Part shown: piece by piece, positions 21,046 to 30,696 of the stretch | How positions within the stretch are numbered: position 1 is the first letter of the stretch | Layout: each line of letters opens with the position of its first letter | Assembly (NCBI GenBank): GCA_009731375.1 | Contig: BJOX01000216.1 | Coordinates: forward strand, 688,205-752,204 | Length of the DNA stretch: 64,000 nucleotides | Origin: Paulinella micropora | Taxonomy: Eukaryota; Cercozoa; Imbricatea; Euglyphida | Direction of reading: 5' to 3' | The notes under the pieces: generated by a model | Seen by the model: the letters and a program-made list of their open reading frames with translations, nothing else | What the model was told of the DNA's origin: nothing | The model's database searches: none | Program-made: the position numbers and the translations under genes

Positions 21046-24000
21046 ATGGAGATGATGATGATGATGCAGTCGAAACTAGTTTCCGGCGGCCTCCCAGGGT
21101 GGCCGCGCGTGTTGCTAGCCTCCTTGCTGCCACTGCTGTTGCACGCGTATTGCCCGTATGATCCCTCGTCTGCTAAGCCCGGCGATTTGGTGCTGGAGCT
21201 GTCGGTGGGCGCGGCGGGCGACAACTGGACGCTGCCGGCCGCCGGCGCCAACGGGGCAGCCGCGGCTGCCAGGAGGCGCAGGCGAGCGTCTGCGTCGGTA
21301 GCCGGTGTGTGGGAGGTTTTTTGGGAGCAGGGAGGGGCCGCGCAGCAGTGCAGCGCGCAGCTGGGGCCGTGCAGCCACACCTTTACCGACGGCGGCGTGT
21401 TCTTGGTAGTAGTGCGCGGCCGGCTGCAGGCGTGGGCTATGACCTTGGATTGGCGAGCCCAACACGGCGGCAGCGGCCGGGTAGCCTTGCGCAAGGTGCT
21501 GCAGTGGGGCGGGCTGCAGCTCGCGGCCGAGACGGGGCAACACTTCTACGGCGAGACGGCGCTGGAGTGGCTGCCGCCCCTGGACCAGCTGGACACGACA
21601 GGTTTGCAGAGCCTGGCGTTCAGCTTCGCGGGGCTGTCGCGGGCCGCGTGCTTCGACGTGTCGGGGCTGCAGGTGCGTGCGTCGCTGACCAGCACGCGCG
21701 CGACCTTTGCGGACTCGCCGTGCCTCAAGTTTGCCAACGTCACGAGCTGGGACCTATCGCGCGTGCTAGATATGGCGTACATGTTCCGCGGCACGCAGGC
21801 CACTTCGTTGCCCGGGCTGGCAAGCTGGAACATGTCGCAGGTCGTGAACACCAGCGGCATGTTTGCGGACGCATCCCTGCTCGGGGCGGACCTGTCTCGC
21901 TGGAGGCCAGACAGCCTGCAAGACGCCAGCGGCATGCTGTCCGGCGCTCCCGCGCTGGTGCAGAACCTGAACAACTGGACCATAGCGCCCATGGAGCCGG
22001 AGGCCACCGCGGCCTTCTGCGAGGGCCTAGCGCGCGGGTCTATACTGCAAAAGTCCCAGGCTCCCCGAGCGTGCATAGACAGCTGGACTTCCCAGAGCCC
22101 TTCTGCTTCGTTTTCGCGCTCTAGCTCGCCGTCTCTGTCGGGCTCAGCGTCGGTGACTAGCACGGCCTCTGTGACAAGCTCGGAGTCGCCGACCAGTTCG
22201 GAGTCGCTGTCCAGCTCGGCGTCGCCGACCAGCTCGGAGTCGCTGTCCAGCTCGGAGTCGCCGACCAGCTCGGAGTCGCTGTCCAGCTCGGTGTCGGTGT
22301 CCAGCTCGGCGTCGCTGTCCAGCTCGGAGTCGCCGACCAGCTCGGAGTCGCTGTCCAGTTCGGCGTCGCTGACTAGCTCGGTGTCAGTGTCCAGCTCGGC
22401 GTCGCTGACCAGCTCCGTGTCAGTGTCCAGCTCGGTGTCACTGTCCAGCTCGGTGTCAGTGTCCAGCTCGGTGTCGGTATCCAGCTCGGTGTCGCTGTCC
22501 AGCTCGGTGTCGCGGACCGGTTCGGCTTCGCTATCCAGCTCTGCGTCGCTGACAGGCTCGGCGTCCCTGACGGGCTCTGCGTCCCTGACCGGCTCGGCGT
22601 CGCTGACCAGCTCGGTGTCGGTGTCCAGCTCGGTGTCGCGGACCAGCTCGGTGTCGCTGTCCGGCTCGGCGTCGCGTTCCAGCTCTGCATCACTGACCGG
22701 CTCGGTGTCGCTGTCCAGCTCGGCGTCCCTGACCGGCTCGGTGTCCCTGACCGGCTCGGTGTCGCTGACCAGTTCGGCGTCCGTGTCGGGGTCGGTGTCA
22801 GTGACGGGGTCGAGCTCTTTGTCTCTGTCTAGCTCAGTGTCATCCACTACCTCCAACTCAATGACGTCGACCAGCTCGGCGACGCCAACGCGCAGCCCCA
22901 GCGCGACCATCACCCCGACACAGACGCCCACGAGGAGTCTCACCAGTTCCAACACTGTCAGCATAAGCCCGAGCGTCAGCAGCTCCAGAAGCCCCTGCTT
23001 CTATTTTAGACAGAGCAGCGGAGGCTGTGGGGCGACCTATCCAGTCCCGCCGACCTTAAACCTGGGGCTGGACTGGACAGTCCGCAATAACGCGGGAGGC
23101 GATCCACGTAACTTTATCGTCACGAATATAGGCAACCTGGAGTTCAACGTTGCGTATTGTGCGACCAATGGTGCCAGCTACAGTTATTTTACTATTAGGC
23201 ACACAGTTGTCGCCGGAGGCGACCCGGTCATCCTCAGAGCCAACCAAGTATACGGATACACCCTGAACATCGCCAACGTGAACTCAGTAGTTTATAATAT
23301 TTACGTCAGAGTCTATTCCACCCAAAGCGCTTCAAGCACCGTGTTTAGTGGTAGCTTGTACGGCTCTGCGACTATCCACGGCGCGGAACAAAGAAGCTAT
23401 AACTTTTCCCAACTACTCTCCGGAGACAAAGAGCTAGCTACGATCGATGTCCTGGTGGAGAATGGCAACAGCATGTATCCCACGCTCTGGTGCTCGCCGG
23501 CCTTGAAGCTCCGACTTTCCAGCTTCGGTCTTACCACCTGGCCGTCACCCTCCGCGAGCCCCTCGCTCACTCCGAGCCCCTCGCTCACTCCGACGGCGAC
23601 CGTGTCCGTGACGCCCACCGTGACGCCCACCGTGACGCCTACCGTGACGCCGACGATATCTGTGTTGCCGGACATCAATGAGTGTGCCCGCCCGGACAAT
23701 GGCGGCTGCGGGGTCAACGGGGTCTGCACCAACACCTACGGCAGCTACACTTGCACGTGCGACGCTGGCTATACCCAGACCGGCACACAGACGCTCACGT
23801 CAGCCAGCAACCTGCACGGTTGGGTCGTGACCGTTAGCAGCGGTAGCAGTGCAAGCTCTGCTACGGACAACAGCGCTACAAGTTTTTGGACTTCGTCGGG
23901 CAGTAATAATTACGGTACAAGCATCAGCGGCAACGTTTGTACCAACACTGCGACTTCGCCCGTTACTGTGGCCAACAACACAAACTATTTCGGCGAATAT

Positions 24001-24396
24001 GTGCAAGTAAAACAGTCACTAGGCAGCTTCGCCAAGCTCTTATCAGTCGCCGTGATCAGCACGTCGGGTGCTACCTACCCCCGCCCCATCAATAATTGCC
24101 CTACTGTCTGCAATATGATCGGCGCGGTGTCGGAGTTGGTGGTGCTAGGATCTACGGACGGTGGTACGAGCTGGACCTATCTGGGCGCGAGCGGTACCTG
24201 GAGCGGGTGGACTCAAGGGCAGACCAAAACCGCGAGCCTTACCCTAAACCAGGATTATAACGCCTACCGCTTTGTCGTGATTAGGAACTTCCTGGCCTAC
24301 ACCACCGCCGGTTCAATCTGTGAAAGAATCGTGTTTTTGGGTGACGTGAGGGTCACGCTGAACGTGCCGAGGTGCATCCCAGTGGGACGGCGCTAA
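21046..24396 (+). CDS. Fibre-like surface protein 3, intact, 1,116 residues
   Basis: An uninterrupted member of the array. It has a signal peptide (hydrophobic about 18-36), an arginine cluster (ARRRRRAS), BspA/DUF285-like repeats ([32 protein letters not shown]) and a stalk rich in SSESPTSS and SSVSVSS (about 22110-22970). Next is a Cys-containing beta-rich head starting CFYFRQSSGGCGATYP (22990-23530), a short SLTPSPSLTP/TVTPTVTP spacer, then a calcium-binding-type EGF module (DINECARPDNGG...[14 protein letters not shown]) and a C-terminal discoidin-like module with GEYVQVKQ and ELVVLGSTDGGTSW. The D-I-N-E-C start plus Asn/Tyr spacing is typical of cbEGF domains. The head differs completely from proteins 1, 2 and 4 while the N-terminus is conserved. 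Surface adhesion is inferred. Confidence 0.88.
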   Translation: MEMMMMMQSKLVSGGLPGWPRVLLASLLPLLLHAYCPYDPSSAKPGDLVLELSVGAAGDNWTLPAAGANGAAAAARRRRRASASVAGVWEVFWEQGGAAQQCSAQLGPCSHTFTDGGVFLVVVRGRLQAWAMTLDWRAQHGGSGRVALRKVLQWGGLQLAAETGQHFYGETALEWLPPLDQLDTTGLQSLAFSFAGLSRAACFDVSGLQVRASLTSTRATFADSPCLKFANVTSWDLSRVLDMAYMFRGTQATSLPGLASWNMSQVVNTSGMFADASLLGADLSRWRPDSLQDASGMLSGAPALVQNLNNWTIAPMEPEATAAFCEGLARGSILQKSQAPRACIDSWTSQSPSASFSRSSSPSLSGSASVTSTASVTSSESPTSSESLSSSASPTSSESLSSSESPTSSESLSSSVSVSSSASLSSSESPTSSESLSSSASLTSSVSVSSSASLTSSVSVSSSVSLSSSVSVSSSVSVSSSVSLSSSVSRTGSASLSSSASLTGSASLTGSASLTGSASLTSSVSVSSSVSRTSSVSLSGSASRSSSASLTGSVSLSSSASLTGSVSLTGSVSLTSSASVSGSVSVTGSSSLSLSSSVSSTTSNSMTSTSSATPTRSPSATITPTQTPTRSLTSSNTVSISPSVSSSRSPCFYFRQSSGGCGATYPVPPTLNLGLDWTVRNNAGGDPRNFIVTNIGNLEFNVAYCATNGASYSYFTIRHTVVAGGDPVILRANQVYGYTLNIANVNSVVYNIYVRVYSTQSASSTVFSGSLYGSATIHGAEQRSYNFSQLLSGDKELATIDVLVENGNSMYPTLWCSPALKLRLSSFGLTTWPSPSASPSLTPSPSLTPTATVSVTPTVTPTVTPTVTPTISVLPDINECARPDNGGCGVNGVCTNTYGSYTCTCDAGYTQTGTQTLTSASNLHGWVVTVSSGSSASSATDNSATSFWTSSGSNNYGTSISGNVCTNTATSPVTVANNTNYFGEYVQVKQSLGSFAKLLSVAVISTSGATYPRPINNCPTVCNMIGAVSELVVLGSTDGGTSWTYLGASGTWSGWTQGQTKTASLTLNQDYNAYRFVVIRNFLAYTTAGSICERIVFLGDVRVTLNVPRCIPVGRR
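22110..22970 (+). repeat. 18-bp stalk repeats of fibre gene 3
   Basis: Tandem TCGCTGTCCAGCTCGGAG-type units give six-residue SSESLS/SASLTG periods. The codon choice differs from genes 1 and 2, so this stalk has evolved separately. Confidence 0.88.
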
Positions 24397-24758
24397 TATG
24401 CGCAAGCCCCTGCTTCTATTCTCGCCCACGACATCTGTGACCCCAACGAAATCAGTGACTCTGTCCGTGACGCCGACCCGTTTCTACTACGCCATCGAAG
24501 TCCTGTACGTAGCGGCACCTGCCGCTCCTCTCGCTTTCGCTTTCGTGCTTCCTTGTATATTTTTTTCAAGGCCCGCACTCTGCCCTATTCTACATGACTC
24601 GTGCGTAATCGCACGGAAAGCTAGGACTGCGGAAGATTCTGTGTGCGCGACAGGCAGATACCGACGACGTAGTCAACATTTATTAAAAGATGTACAGCGG
24701 GAGCATCCAAAAGAGCCCTGAGAGAGAGAGAGAGAGAGAGAGAGGCAGGGGGGACGGG
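24397..24758. other. Intergenic scar with stalk relic and GA microsatellite
   Basis: 24420-24480 still encodes SVTPTKSVTLSVTPT, a leftover of a stalk. Next comes a minus-strand fragment of the primase gene (24517-24574). A (GA)12 microsatellite lies at 24720-24744. No intact gene. Confidence 0.6.
24517..24574 (-). pseudogene. Fragment of the D5 primase-helicase 3' end
   Basis: Reads RALKKIYKEARKRKREER on the minus strand, parallel to RALKKKYKEAQKRKGEEQ near the C-terminus of the gene at 27784-30696 (about 27867-27925). It shows that the array's right edge has been duplicated or moved together with the neighbouring primase. Confidence 0.65.
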
Positions 24759-24795
24759 GTACACGTAGTAATCTAGTAATATCTATAGCAGAGAG
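24759..24795 (+). promoter_or_regulatory. AT-rich leader/promoter of fibre gene 4
   Basis: GTACACGTAGTAATCTAG, then TAATATCTATAGCAGAGAG, before the ATG at 24796. It is related to the leader of fibre gene 1. Confidence 0.45.
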
Positions 24796-27270
24796 ATGCA
24801 CGCCCGGCTATTTTCCTGTAGCTTCAGCTCCTTAGGGTGGCCGCGTGTTCTGCTGGCGGCCTTGCTGCCGTTGCTGTTGCGCGCGTATTGCCCGTATGAT
24901 CCAGCTGTGGCTACGCCCGGCGACCTGGTGCTGGAGCTGTCGGTGATCGCGGCGGGCGACAACTGGACGCTGCCCGCCGCCGGCGCCAACGGGGCCGCCA
25001 TGGCTCGGCGGCGCAGGCGCGTGACTGCGTCGGAGCCCTATGTGTGGGAGGTATTTTGGGAGCAGGGAGGGGCCGCGCAGCAGTGCAGCGCGCTGCTGGG
25101 GCCGTGCAGCCATACTTTTACCGACGGCGGTGTGTTCTTGGTGGTCGTGCGCGGCCGGCTGCCGGCGTGGGCTATGACCTCGGATTGGCGCTCCCAGCAC
25201 GGCGGTGGCGGCCGGGTAGCCCTGCGCAAGGTGTTGCAGTGGGGCGGGCTGCGGCTCGCGGCCGAGACGGGGCAACACTTCTACGGCGAGACGGCGCTGG
25301 AGTGGCTGCCCCCCCTGGACCAGCTGGACACGACGGGCTTGCAGAGCCTGGCCTTCAGCTTCGCGGGGCTGTCGCGGGCCGCGTGCTTCGACGTGTCGGG
25401 TCTGCGGGTGCGTGCGTCGCTGACCAGCACGCGCGCGGCCTTTGCGGACTCGCCGTGCCTCAAGTTTGCCAACATCACGAGCTGGGACCTATCGCGCGTG
25501 CTAGACACGGCTTACATGTTCCGCGGCACGCAGGCCACTGCGCTGCCCGGGCTGGCCAGCTGGAACATGTCGCGGGTCGTGAACGCCAGCGGCATGTTTG
25601 CGGACGCGTCGCTGCTCGGGGCGGACTTGTCTCGCTGGAGGCCAGACAGCCTGCGAGAAGCCAGCGGCATGCTGTCCGGCGCGCCGGCGCTGGTGCCGGA
25701 CCTGAGCAACTGGACGGTAGCGCCCATGGACTCGGAGGCCACCGCGGCATTCTGCCAAGGGCTGCTACGGGGCTCCGCGCTTAGCGAGAGGCAGGCCCCC
25801 CGGGCGTGCGTGAGCTCTGCGTCAGTGACCTGCTCAGTCTCTTCGTCTAGTTCGCCCTCGGCGACCAGCTCGGTGTCCCTGTCCAGCTCTTCCTCGGCGA
25901 CCAGTTCGGTGTCTCTGTCGAGCTCGGCCTCGGTGACCAGCTCGGCGTCCCTGTCGAGCTCGGCCTCGGTGACCAGCTCGGTGTCCCTGTCGAGCTCGCC
26001 CTCGGTGACTAGCTCAGTGTCCTTGTCGAGCTCGGCCTCGGTGACCAGCTCGGTGTCACTGTCGAGCTCGCCCTCGGCGACCAGTTCGGTGTCCCTGTCG
26101 AGCTCGCCTTCGGCGACCAGTTCGGTGTCCCTGTCGAGCTCGGCCTCGGTGACCAGCTCGGTGTCCCTGTCAAGCTCGCCCTCGGTGACTAGCTCAGTGT
26201 CCTTGTCGAGCTCGGCCTCGGTGACCGGTTCGCGCTCCCTGTCGAGCTCTCCCTCGATGACCAGCTCGGTGTCCCTGTCGAGCTCACCCTCGATGACCAG
26301 CTCAGTATCCCTGTCGAGCACGCCCTCGGTGACCAGCTCAGTGTCCTTGTCGAGCTCGGCCTCGCTGACCGGTTCGCGCTCCCTGTCGAGCTCGCCCTCG
26401 GTGACCAGCTCGGTGTCCTTGTCCAGCTCGCCCTCGGTGACAAGCTCAGTGTCCTTGTCGAGCTCGGTGTCACCGACTGCCACGAGCTCCGTAACGCCGA
26501 CCCGTTCCGGGACGCCGACCGGGACGCCGACCGGGACGCCGACGCGTTCTGGGACACCAACCGTTTCCACTACGCCATCGCGCTTCTGCGCAACCAACTA
26601 TTTTATCACCTTAACCTTCAGCACCGGTGTCAATTCGAACGCCAACACGGGCTGGGGCGTGTCTGCATTTTCCAATAATGCCGTTGCAAGCTATGCCATG
26701 GATTCTGACATAGCCACCACCTACATAAGCACCACTACCAGCGACTACATCACGCTGTCTACGTCCGACACCGCCAGAAATTTGTTTTATTGCCGAACGA
26801 GCAAAACATCACACACGATCCTGAATGTACCGAACGGTGTGCCGAGCTCCGTCACGGGACAGATACTGCTCTTGCAGTCATCAACGACCGCCGCCAGAAT
26901 TTCAACCATCTACCTTTGCTCTACGGTGCCGGGGGCCAGCCAAGAATACGCGGGCCCCGCGGCGCTGTACGTAGCGGGTTCTAACGATGGCACCAATTGG
27001 TACTACATCAGATACTACAGCAATACAAATCTAGACTTGAGCGGTGGCAACGTCAATACTGGCACGAGCGCGTACTGCACGCAAATTTCTGATCTAGAAT
27101 TTGCTAACCCTTATCAGTACTACCTGCGCTATAAGCTCATCATTCCCTTGATGTTCTATAAGCTGCCCACGGGCCAGACGGGGTGCGCTTCAGGCAACGC
27201 CTTCGGAGCAGCGGCCCGTGTGCCTACGCTGCATGTGAGAGTTTGCCACCAGACGTGGTGCACACCCTAG
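24796..27270 (+). CDS. Fibre-like surface protein 4, intact, 824 residues
   Basis: The shortest array member, with no frame breaks. The first 10-15 residues differ from the other copies. Then come the shared hydrophobic segment ([21 protein letters not shown]), the arginine cluster (ARRRRRVTAS), BspA/DUF285-like repeats, and a stalk of SVSLSSSPSATS units (25815-26480) ending in TPTRSGTPTGTPTG. The head (26585-27267) is one discoidin-like module: WGVSAFSNNAVASYAMDS, later ALYVAGSNDGTNWYYI, with paired cysteines. There is no EGF module. The shared anchor and the distinct head support head exchange among paralogues. It ends with TAG before a TTTATTATTAAATA signal. Confidence 0.88.
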   Translation: MHARLFSCSFSSLGWPRVLLAALLPLLLRAYCPYDPAVATPGDLVLELSVIAAGDNWTLPAAGANGAAMARRRRRVTASEPYVWEVFWEQGGAAQQCSALLGPCSHTFTDGGVFLVVVRGRLPAWAMTSDWRSQHGGGGRVALRKVLQWGGLRLAAETGQHFYGETALEWLPPLDQLDTTGLQSLAFSFAGLSRAACFDVSGLRVRASLTSTRAAFADSPCLKFANITSWDLSRVLDTAYMFRGTQATALPGLASWNMSRVVNASGMFADASLLGADLSRWRPDSLREASGMLSGAPALVPDLSNWTVAPMDSEATAAFCQGLLRGSALSERQAPRACVSSASVTCSVSSSSSPSATSSVSLSSSSSATSSVSLSSSASVTSSASLSSSASVTSSVSLSSSPSVTSSVSLSSSASVTSSVSLSSSPSATSSVSLSSSPSATSSVSLSSSASVTSSVSLSSSPSVTSSVSLSSSASVTGSRSLSSSPSMTSSVSLSSSPSMTSSVSLSSTPSVTSSVSLSSSASLTGSRSLSSSPSVTSSVSLSSSPSVTSSVSLSSSVSPTATSSVTPTRSGTPTGTPTGTPTRSGTPTVSTTPSRFCATNYFITLTFSTGVNSNANTGWGVSAFSNNAVASYAMDSDIATTYISTTTSDYITLSTSDTARNLFYCRTSKTSHTILNVPNGVPSSVTGQILLLQSSTTAARISTIYLCSTVPGASQEYAGPAALYVAGSNDGTNWYYIRYYSNTNLDLSGGNVNTGTSAYCTQISDLEFANPYQYYLRYKLIIPLMFYKLPTGQTGCASGNAFGAAARVPTLHVRVCHQTWCTP
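25815..26570 (+). repeat. Stalk repeats of fibre gene 4
   Basis: Tandem 36-bp units (two 18-bp halves) encode SVSLSSSPSVTS-type periods, with a final Gly/Thr/Pro-rich stretch. Confidence 0.88.
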
Positions 27271-27783
27271 CCAGCTCTGCTTTGCGGACTGGAGAGTTTT
27301 ATTATTAAATACAAGTTTTTTGTGTTGTAGCACTGCCCGGCAGGACCTAGCACTATTGCCCCTGCTCAGGCCGTATCCCGGCCTCGCCTGCGTGGGACTG
27401 AGCGGGGCAGAAGGGAGGAGGGGGGGGGGGGGGGCCCCCCCCCCCCCCCTNNNNNNNNNNAAGGACCACCCCTCGGGTGGGGTAAAGAATTGTGTGCATG
27501 AAAGAAAAAAAAACTAATTTAATGAAGCTAGACAAAATACTTGCTAGTCTCCTGCCAAAGCCCTTTGACAGAACCACGCCGAGTGGCAGTGCGCTGGCTG
27601 CACTGCCACTGTCTGGCGCACGGAAATCCAGCGTGCGCCTGCAACACACACAGGGAAGGAGGCATAAGTGGGTTTCGAAAATGCTGATGCTGCAAGAAAG
27701 CAGTAGCAGGCCTTTGGATAAAAATGAGCATGAATATATCCAAAAACTTACCTCTTGAACATCCTGGTTGTTCTGGTTCTTAC
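27271..27783. other. Intergenic region with gap, no supported gene
   Basis: Contains a poly-G/poly-C foldback (27419-27449) directly before the gap and an AT-rich stretch with AATTTAATGAAGCTAGACAAA, which resembles the dispersed 3' units elsewhere. Short frames on both strands lack any support. Confidence 0.5.
27451..27460. other. Assembly gap (10 N)
   Basis: Follows a run of about 16 G then about 15 C, which can fold into a hairpin. Confidence 0.99.
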
Positions 27784-30696
27784 TCATTTTTTATCCAAAG
27801 GGTACTTTTCCGCACGTTCCTGGGCAGCTTCGACCGACAGTCGGGGCCTCTTGGAAGAAGACCCCTGCGCCTGTTGCTCCTCTCCTTTTCGCTTTTGTGC
27901 TTCCTTGTACTTTTTTTTCAAGGCCCTCCAGTTCTTGACGCCAGCAATTTGGCAGACGTGCCTTCGCTCCGCCTTGCGCCCCGCCTTGCGCCCCGCCTTG
28001 CGCTCCGCCTTGCCATTCGCCTCTAACATTTTTTCGATCGCGCGCCTTATATCTTCAGTGTTCTCTTGCGCCGCTGCCAAGGTCAAAACCCTTTCCTGCC
28101 ACTCCTTGACGCTGAGGCTCTCGCTGAGGCTCTCGCTGTGGCTCTCGCTGGGCCCCAATTCCGAGTCGGCCTCCGTAGTGCCAATCAGCCACTGGTCGAA
28201 CTCGGCTTTCGGTACGATCCGCATATTTACTATGCCATACGCTTTGAGCCGGCCCGCAATCCTGTGCCCCTTGTTCTTACAATTCACATACCGGCACAGG
28301 CTTTCTCGACAGACTCCTGTGGGGTCGCAGTCGTGTCCTAGCTCGGACTTGCGGCGCGGGCAGTATACGCAGTAGTTGACGCGCCCGTCTTTCTTGTGAG
28401 CACCCCTGCCAGCGCCTAGGCCCGTCCGCGGGGGAAACACCTCGAAATCATTTTGGCGCAGCGCGCTGTGGGGGATATTTTCGGCCCCCTTCAAAGTAGG
28501 TTGTTTCAGCTCCTTTAAGTACCCCTCATACGCCGAGATAAAGTCTTCCCACAGAGTAAGGCGTCCTTTATCTGGGATCACCCCGTGCTCCTTTGACCCC
28601 TCGTGCAGGAACCGCGCCAGCACGTTCATGCGGCTTTCCACGTATTTCTGACTCTGCCGGAGCTCGTCGGGCGCTATCTCTCGCCAGAAGTCAGCGCCCG
28701 GTTTCTCTTGCACAGTAATCCGGTAGCGAGCGATACAGCGGAGCAGAACGTAGGGCAACTCGTTTCTAACGATGCGTTCTTTTAGATCAGATTGGACTTT
28801 TCCGGGAGTCTGAGGCCAAAGTATCAGCGCAAGTCGTCGCTTCCACTGCCCTTGTTCATCGTTGTAATTCATGACCCAGTTTCCGCCCACAATCATAGGA
28901 ATCTTCCATCGCAGGCTTGTGATGGCTGTCTTGTTCTTACGAGAAACGGCCACGTTCTCTCCTGTGATACAGCTTTGCATGGTGGCCTGATCCAAAACAC
29001 TCGCAAAGTTTTGTGGCAGGTCCATACACATCACAAGCTCCTTCCGATAAAGGCCTTCCAGGCCAAACTTATCCTCCATGTTTTTATTTATGACCCCTAC
29101 CTTGCCCAAAGGCTTCATCAGCGCAATAAGCTCCAAGACCGTACCTTTGCCCGTCCCACCGTCCCCGAGCAGAAACGGCATGACTTGCCAATTATCAAAT
29201 TCTCCGACGCCGTACAAGAGCCTTCCGACCAACACTTCAAACATGTAGCTCATTTCTTCGCTGAGCTGCAGCTTTAGCATGTTCGACCAAAGGGGAGTAA
29301 GGTACTCTTCGCCGTGGTTTGCAGCTTCTGCCAATTTTGCAAAATCTATTTCGAAGTCATAAAAGTGATCCGTAAACGGAGGCATCTCTCCTTTCTCCTT
29401 GAAGTCAGCCCAGGTACGGTACTCCAAGGTCTTGATGTTAAATGAGCAATTGTGGAAGCTGACCCAGTCGCTGCGGATTGACGACTGGGTCATTAGCGGG
29501 AAGAAAGGATGCGGTACACGAGCTAAATACTTGTCCAGAGTGTCATTGCCCGACCTGACATTGTCGGTGCAGTAGAGCGAAGACCCGAGCACCTCCGCGG
29601 TGTAGGTTATATAATCGCTCGAATATTCATACACACCGGAAATGACCGCATGAGGCTTTAGGATGAATCCCTCGTACCGCAGTAGCTTGTTCTCGTAGCC
29701 ATAGCGCACCAGCAGCTCGCGACAGCATTCTGTATCATTGACCAGCTTGTTCAAATTAACGGGGCCATAGAGCTTTTTATTATCTTCGATCGTGGGCAGG
29801 TAGCTGTCGCTATGGAACTCGACGTCAAGCCCCAGCACATTCTTGACGTGAGCCTGAATGCTCGCCAGCCTCGCGCCCGTGAAGACACGCTCCCCGCCCT
29901 TATGTACATTGCTTTCTACAAGCAGTTCATCATACTTGTAAACCCCGGTGTAAAGAGCCTGGGAGCGCAGGTACTCCATGACAGCCATCATGATTTTCAG
30001 TTCTTCTTGCTGATAGACGTACGAGACAAAGGTAGCCAGCTTGTTGGGTTTGTCGCTGAGCGACTCCACCAAAGCCCACACCTCCGCAAAAGCATCAAAG
30101 CGTTTGAGCTGCTCCCCTAAACTCTTGCAAGCTTGCGACCAGTCGCGCATGAGCGGGCAATCGATCAGGTAGTCGCTCCGCACAGGCTTCTGGTTGATCA
30201 CCGAGTTGAATTGCTTCTTGGCCCACTTTCTGTTAGCCGGGGTATCCTCTCTGCCGATTTGCTCCAACAACAGCTTTTGCATGGATTCCCGCTCGCCGTT
30301 CACATACTTGCGGAACAGAGCCGGCACTTTCGCACGCTCTCTGTCGGCCAGCTGTACCAGAATAGTAGCTGCGGCATTGCTTATGTCGATCGATTCGTAG
30401 TAGTAGCCAGAAACAAGACGCATTATCCATTTCGGAACATTTCCAATCGAACCTTCCCCAAAAGCCCTCCCCTTCTTGTCATGTTTGCCAGGCATGTACT
30501 CGACAGGGTTTCGAGTAAGATCGCATGACCCCAACAGCGCGTTGACAGCCAGCTCCCACTCATTGAGGTTTTCTAGCATGGAGATCTTTGTTAGAACCTT
30601 CTTTTCCATGCGTTGGCCTAACGTGAAGAGCGTCTTCGGAGTCTCTTCCTCGTCAGCCTCATCGTTGTCCCTTGCGGCCCGGCTTTTTCTAGGCAT
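27784..30696 (-). CDS. D5-like primase-helicase (SF3 helicase)
   Basis: 970 residues from the ATG at 30696 (MPRKSRAARD). A longer frame to 30726 would need a TTG start. D5-type enzymes couple a primase region to a superfamily 3 helicase and are hallmark replication proteins of large DNA viruses. The helicase core is clear: Walker A GDGGTGKGT (about residue 510), an acidic strand VMCMDLPQNF (about 560), and GGNWVMNYNDEQGQWKRRLA (about 605-625). The N-terminal half has VSGYYYESIDISNAAATILVQ, a segment I associate with primase-helicases of viruses and large transposons. Around 775-810 is a cysteine cluster (YCVYCPRRK, CDPTGVCRESLCRYVNC) likely to bind zinc. The C-terminus is Lys/Arg-rich and repetitive (KAERKAGRKAGRKAERR). 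A fragment of this end lies at 24517-24574. Confidence 0.88.
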   Translation of the reverse strand: MPRKSRAARDNDEADEEETPKTLFTLGQRMEKKVLTKISMLENLNEWELAVNALLGSCDLTRNPVEYMPGKHDKKGRAFGEGSIGNVPKWIMRLVSGYYYESIDISNAAATILVQLADRERAKVPALFRKYVNGERESMQKLLLEQIGREDTPANRKWAKKQFNSVINQKPVRSDYLIDCPLMRDWSQACKSLGEQLKRFDAFAEVWALVESLSDKPNKLATFVSYVYQQEELKIMMAVMEYLRSQALYTGVYKYDELLVESNVHKGGERVFTGARLASIQAHVKNVLGLDVEFHSDSYLPTIEDNKKLYGPVNLNKLVNDTECCRELLVRYGYENKLLRYEGFILKPHAVISGVYEYSSDYITYTAEVLGSSLYCTDNVRSGNDTLDKYLARVPHPFFPLMTQSSIRSDWVSFHNCSFNIKTLEYRTWADFKEKGEMPPFTDHFYDFEIDFAKLAEAANHGEEYLTPLWSNMLKLQLSEEMSYMFEVLVGRLLYGVGEFDNWQVMPFLLGDGGTGKGTVLELIALMKPLGKVGVINKNMEDKFGLEGLYRKELVMCMDLPQNFASVLDQATMQSCITGENVAVSRKNKTAITSLRWKIPMIVGGNWVMNYNDEQGQWKRRLALILWPQTPGKVQSDLKERIVRNELPYVLLRCIARYRITVQEKPGADFWREIAPDELRQSQKYVESRMNVLARFLHEGSKEHGVIPDKGRLTLWEDFISAYEGYLKELKQPTLKGAENIPHSALRQNDFEVFPPRTGLGAGRGAHKKDGRVNYCVYCPRRKSELGHDCDPTGVCRESLCRYVNCKNKGHRIAGRLKAYGIVNMRIVPKAEFDQWLIGTTEADSELGPSESHSESLSESLSVKEWQERVLTLAAAQENTEDIRRAIEKMLEANGKAERKAGRKAGRKAERRHVCQIAGVKNWRALKKKYKEAQKRKGEEQQAQGSSSKRPRLSVEAAQERAEKYPLDKK

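Noticed and set aside
27353-27787. 144-residue minus-strand frame with cysteines
   Set aside because: Crosses a gap and a poly-G/C foldback; no protein-like pattern.
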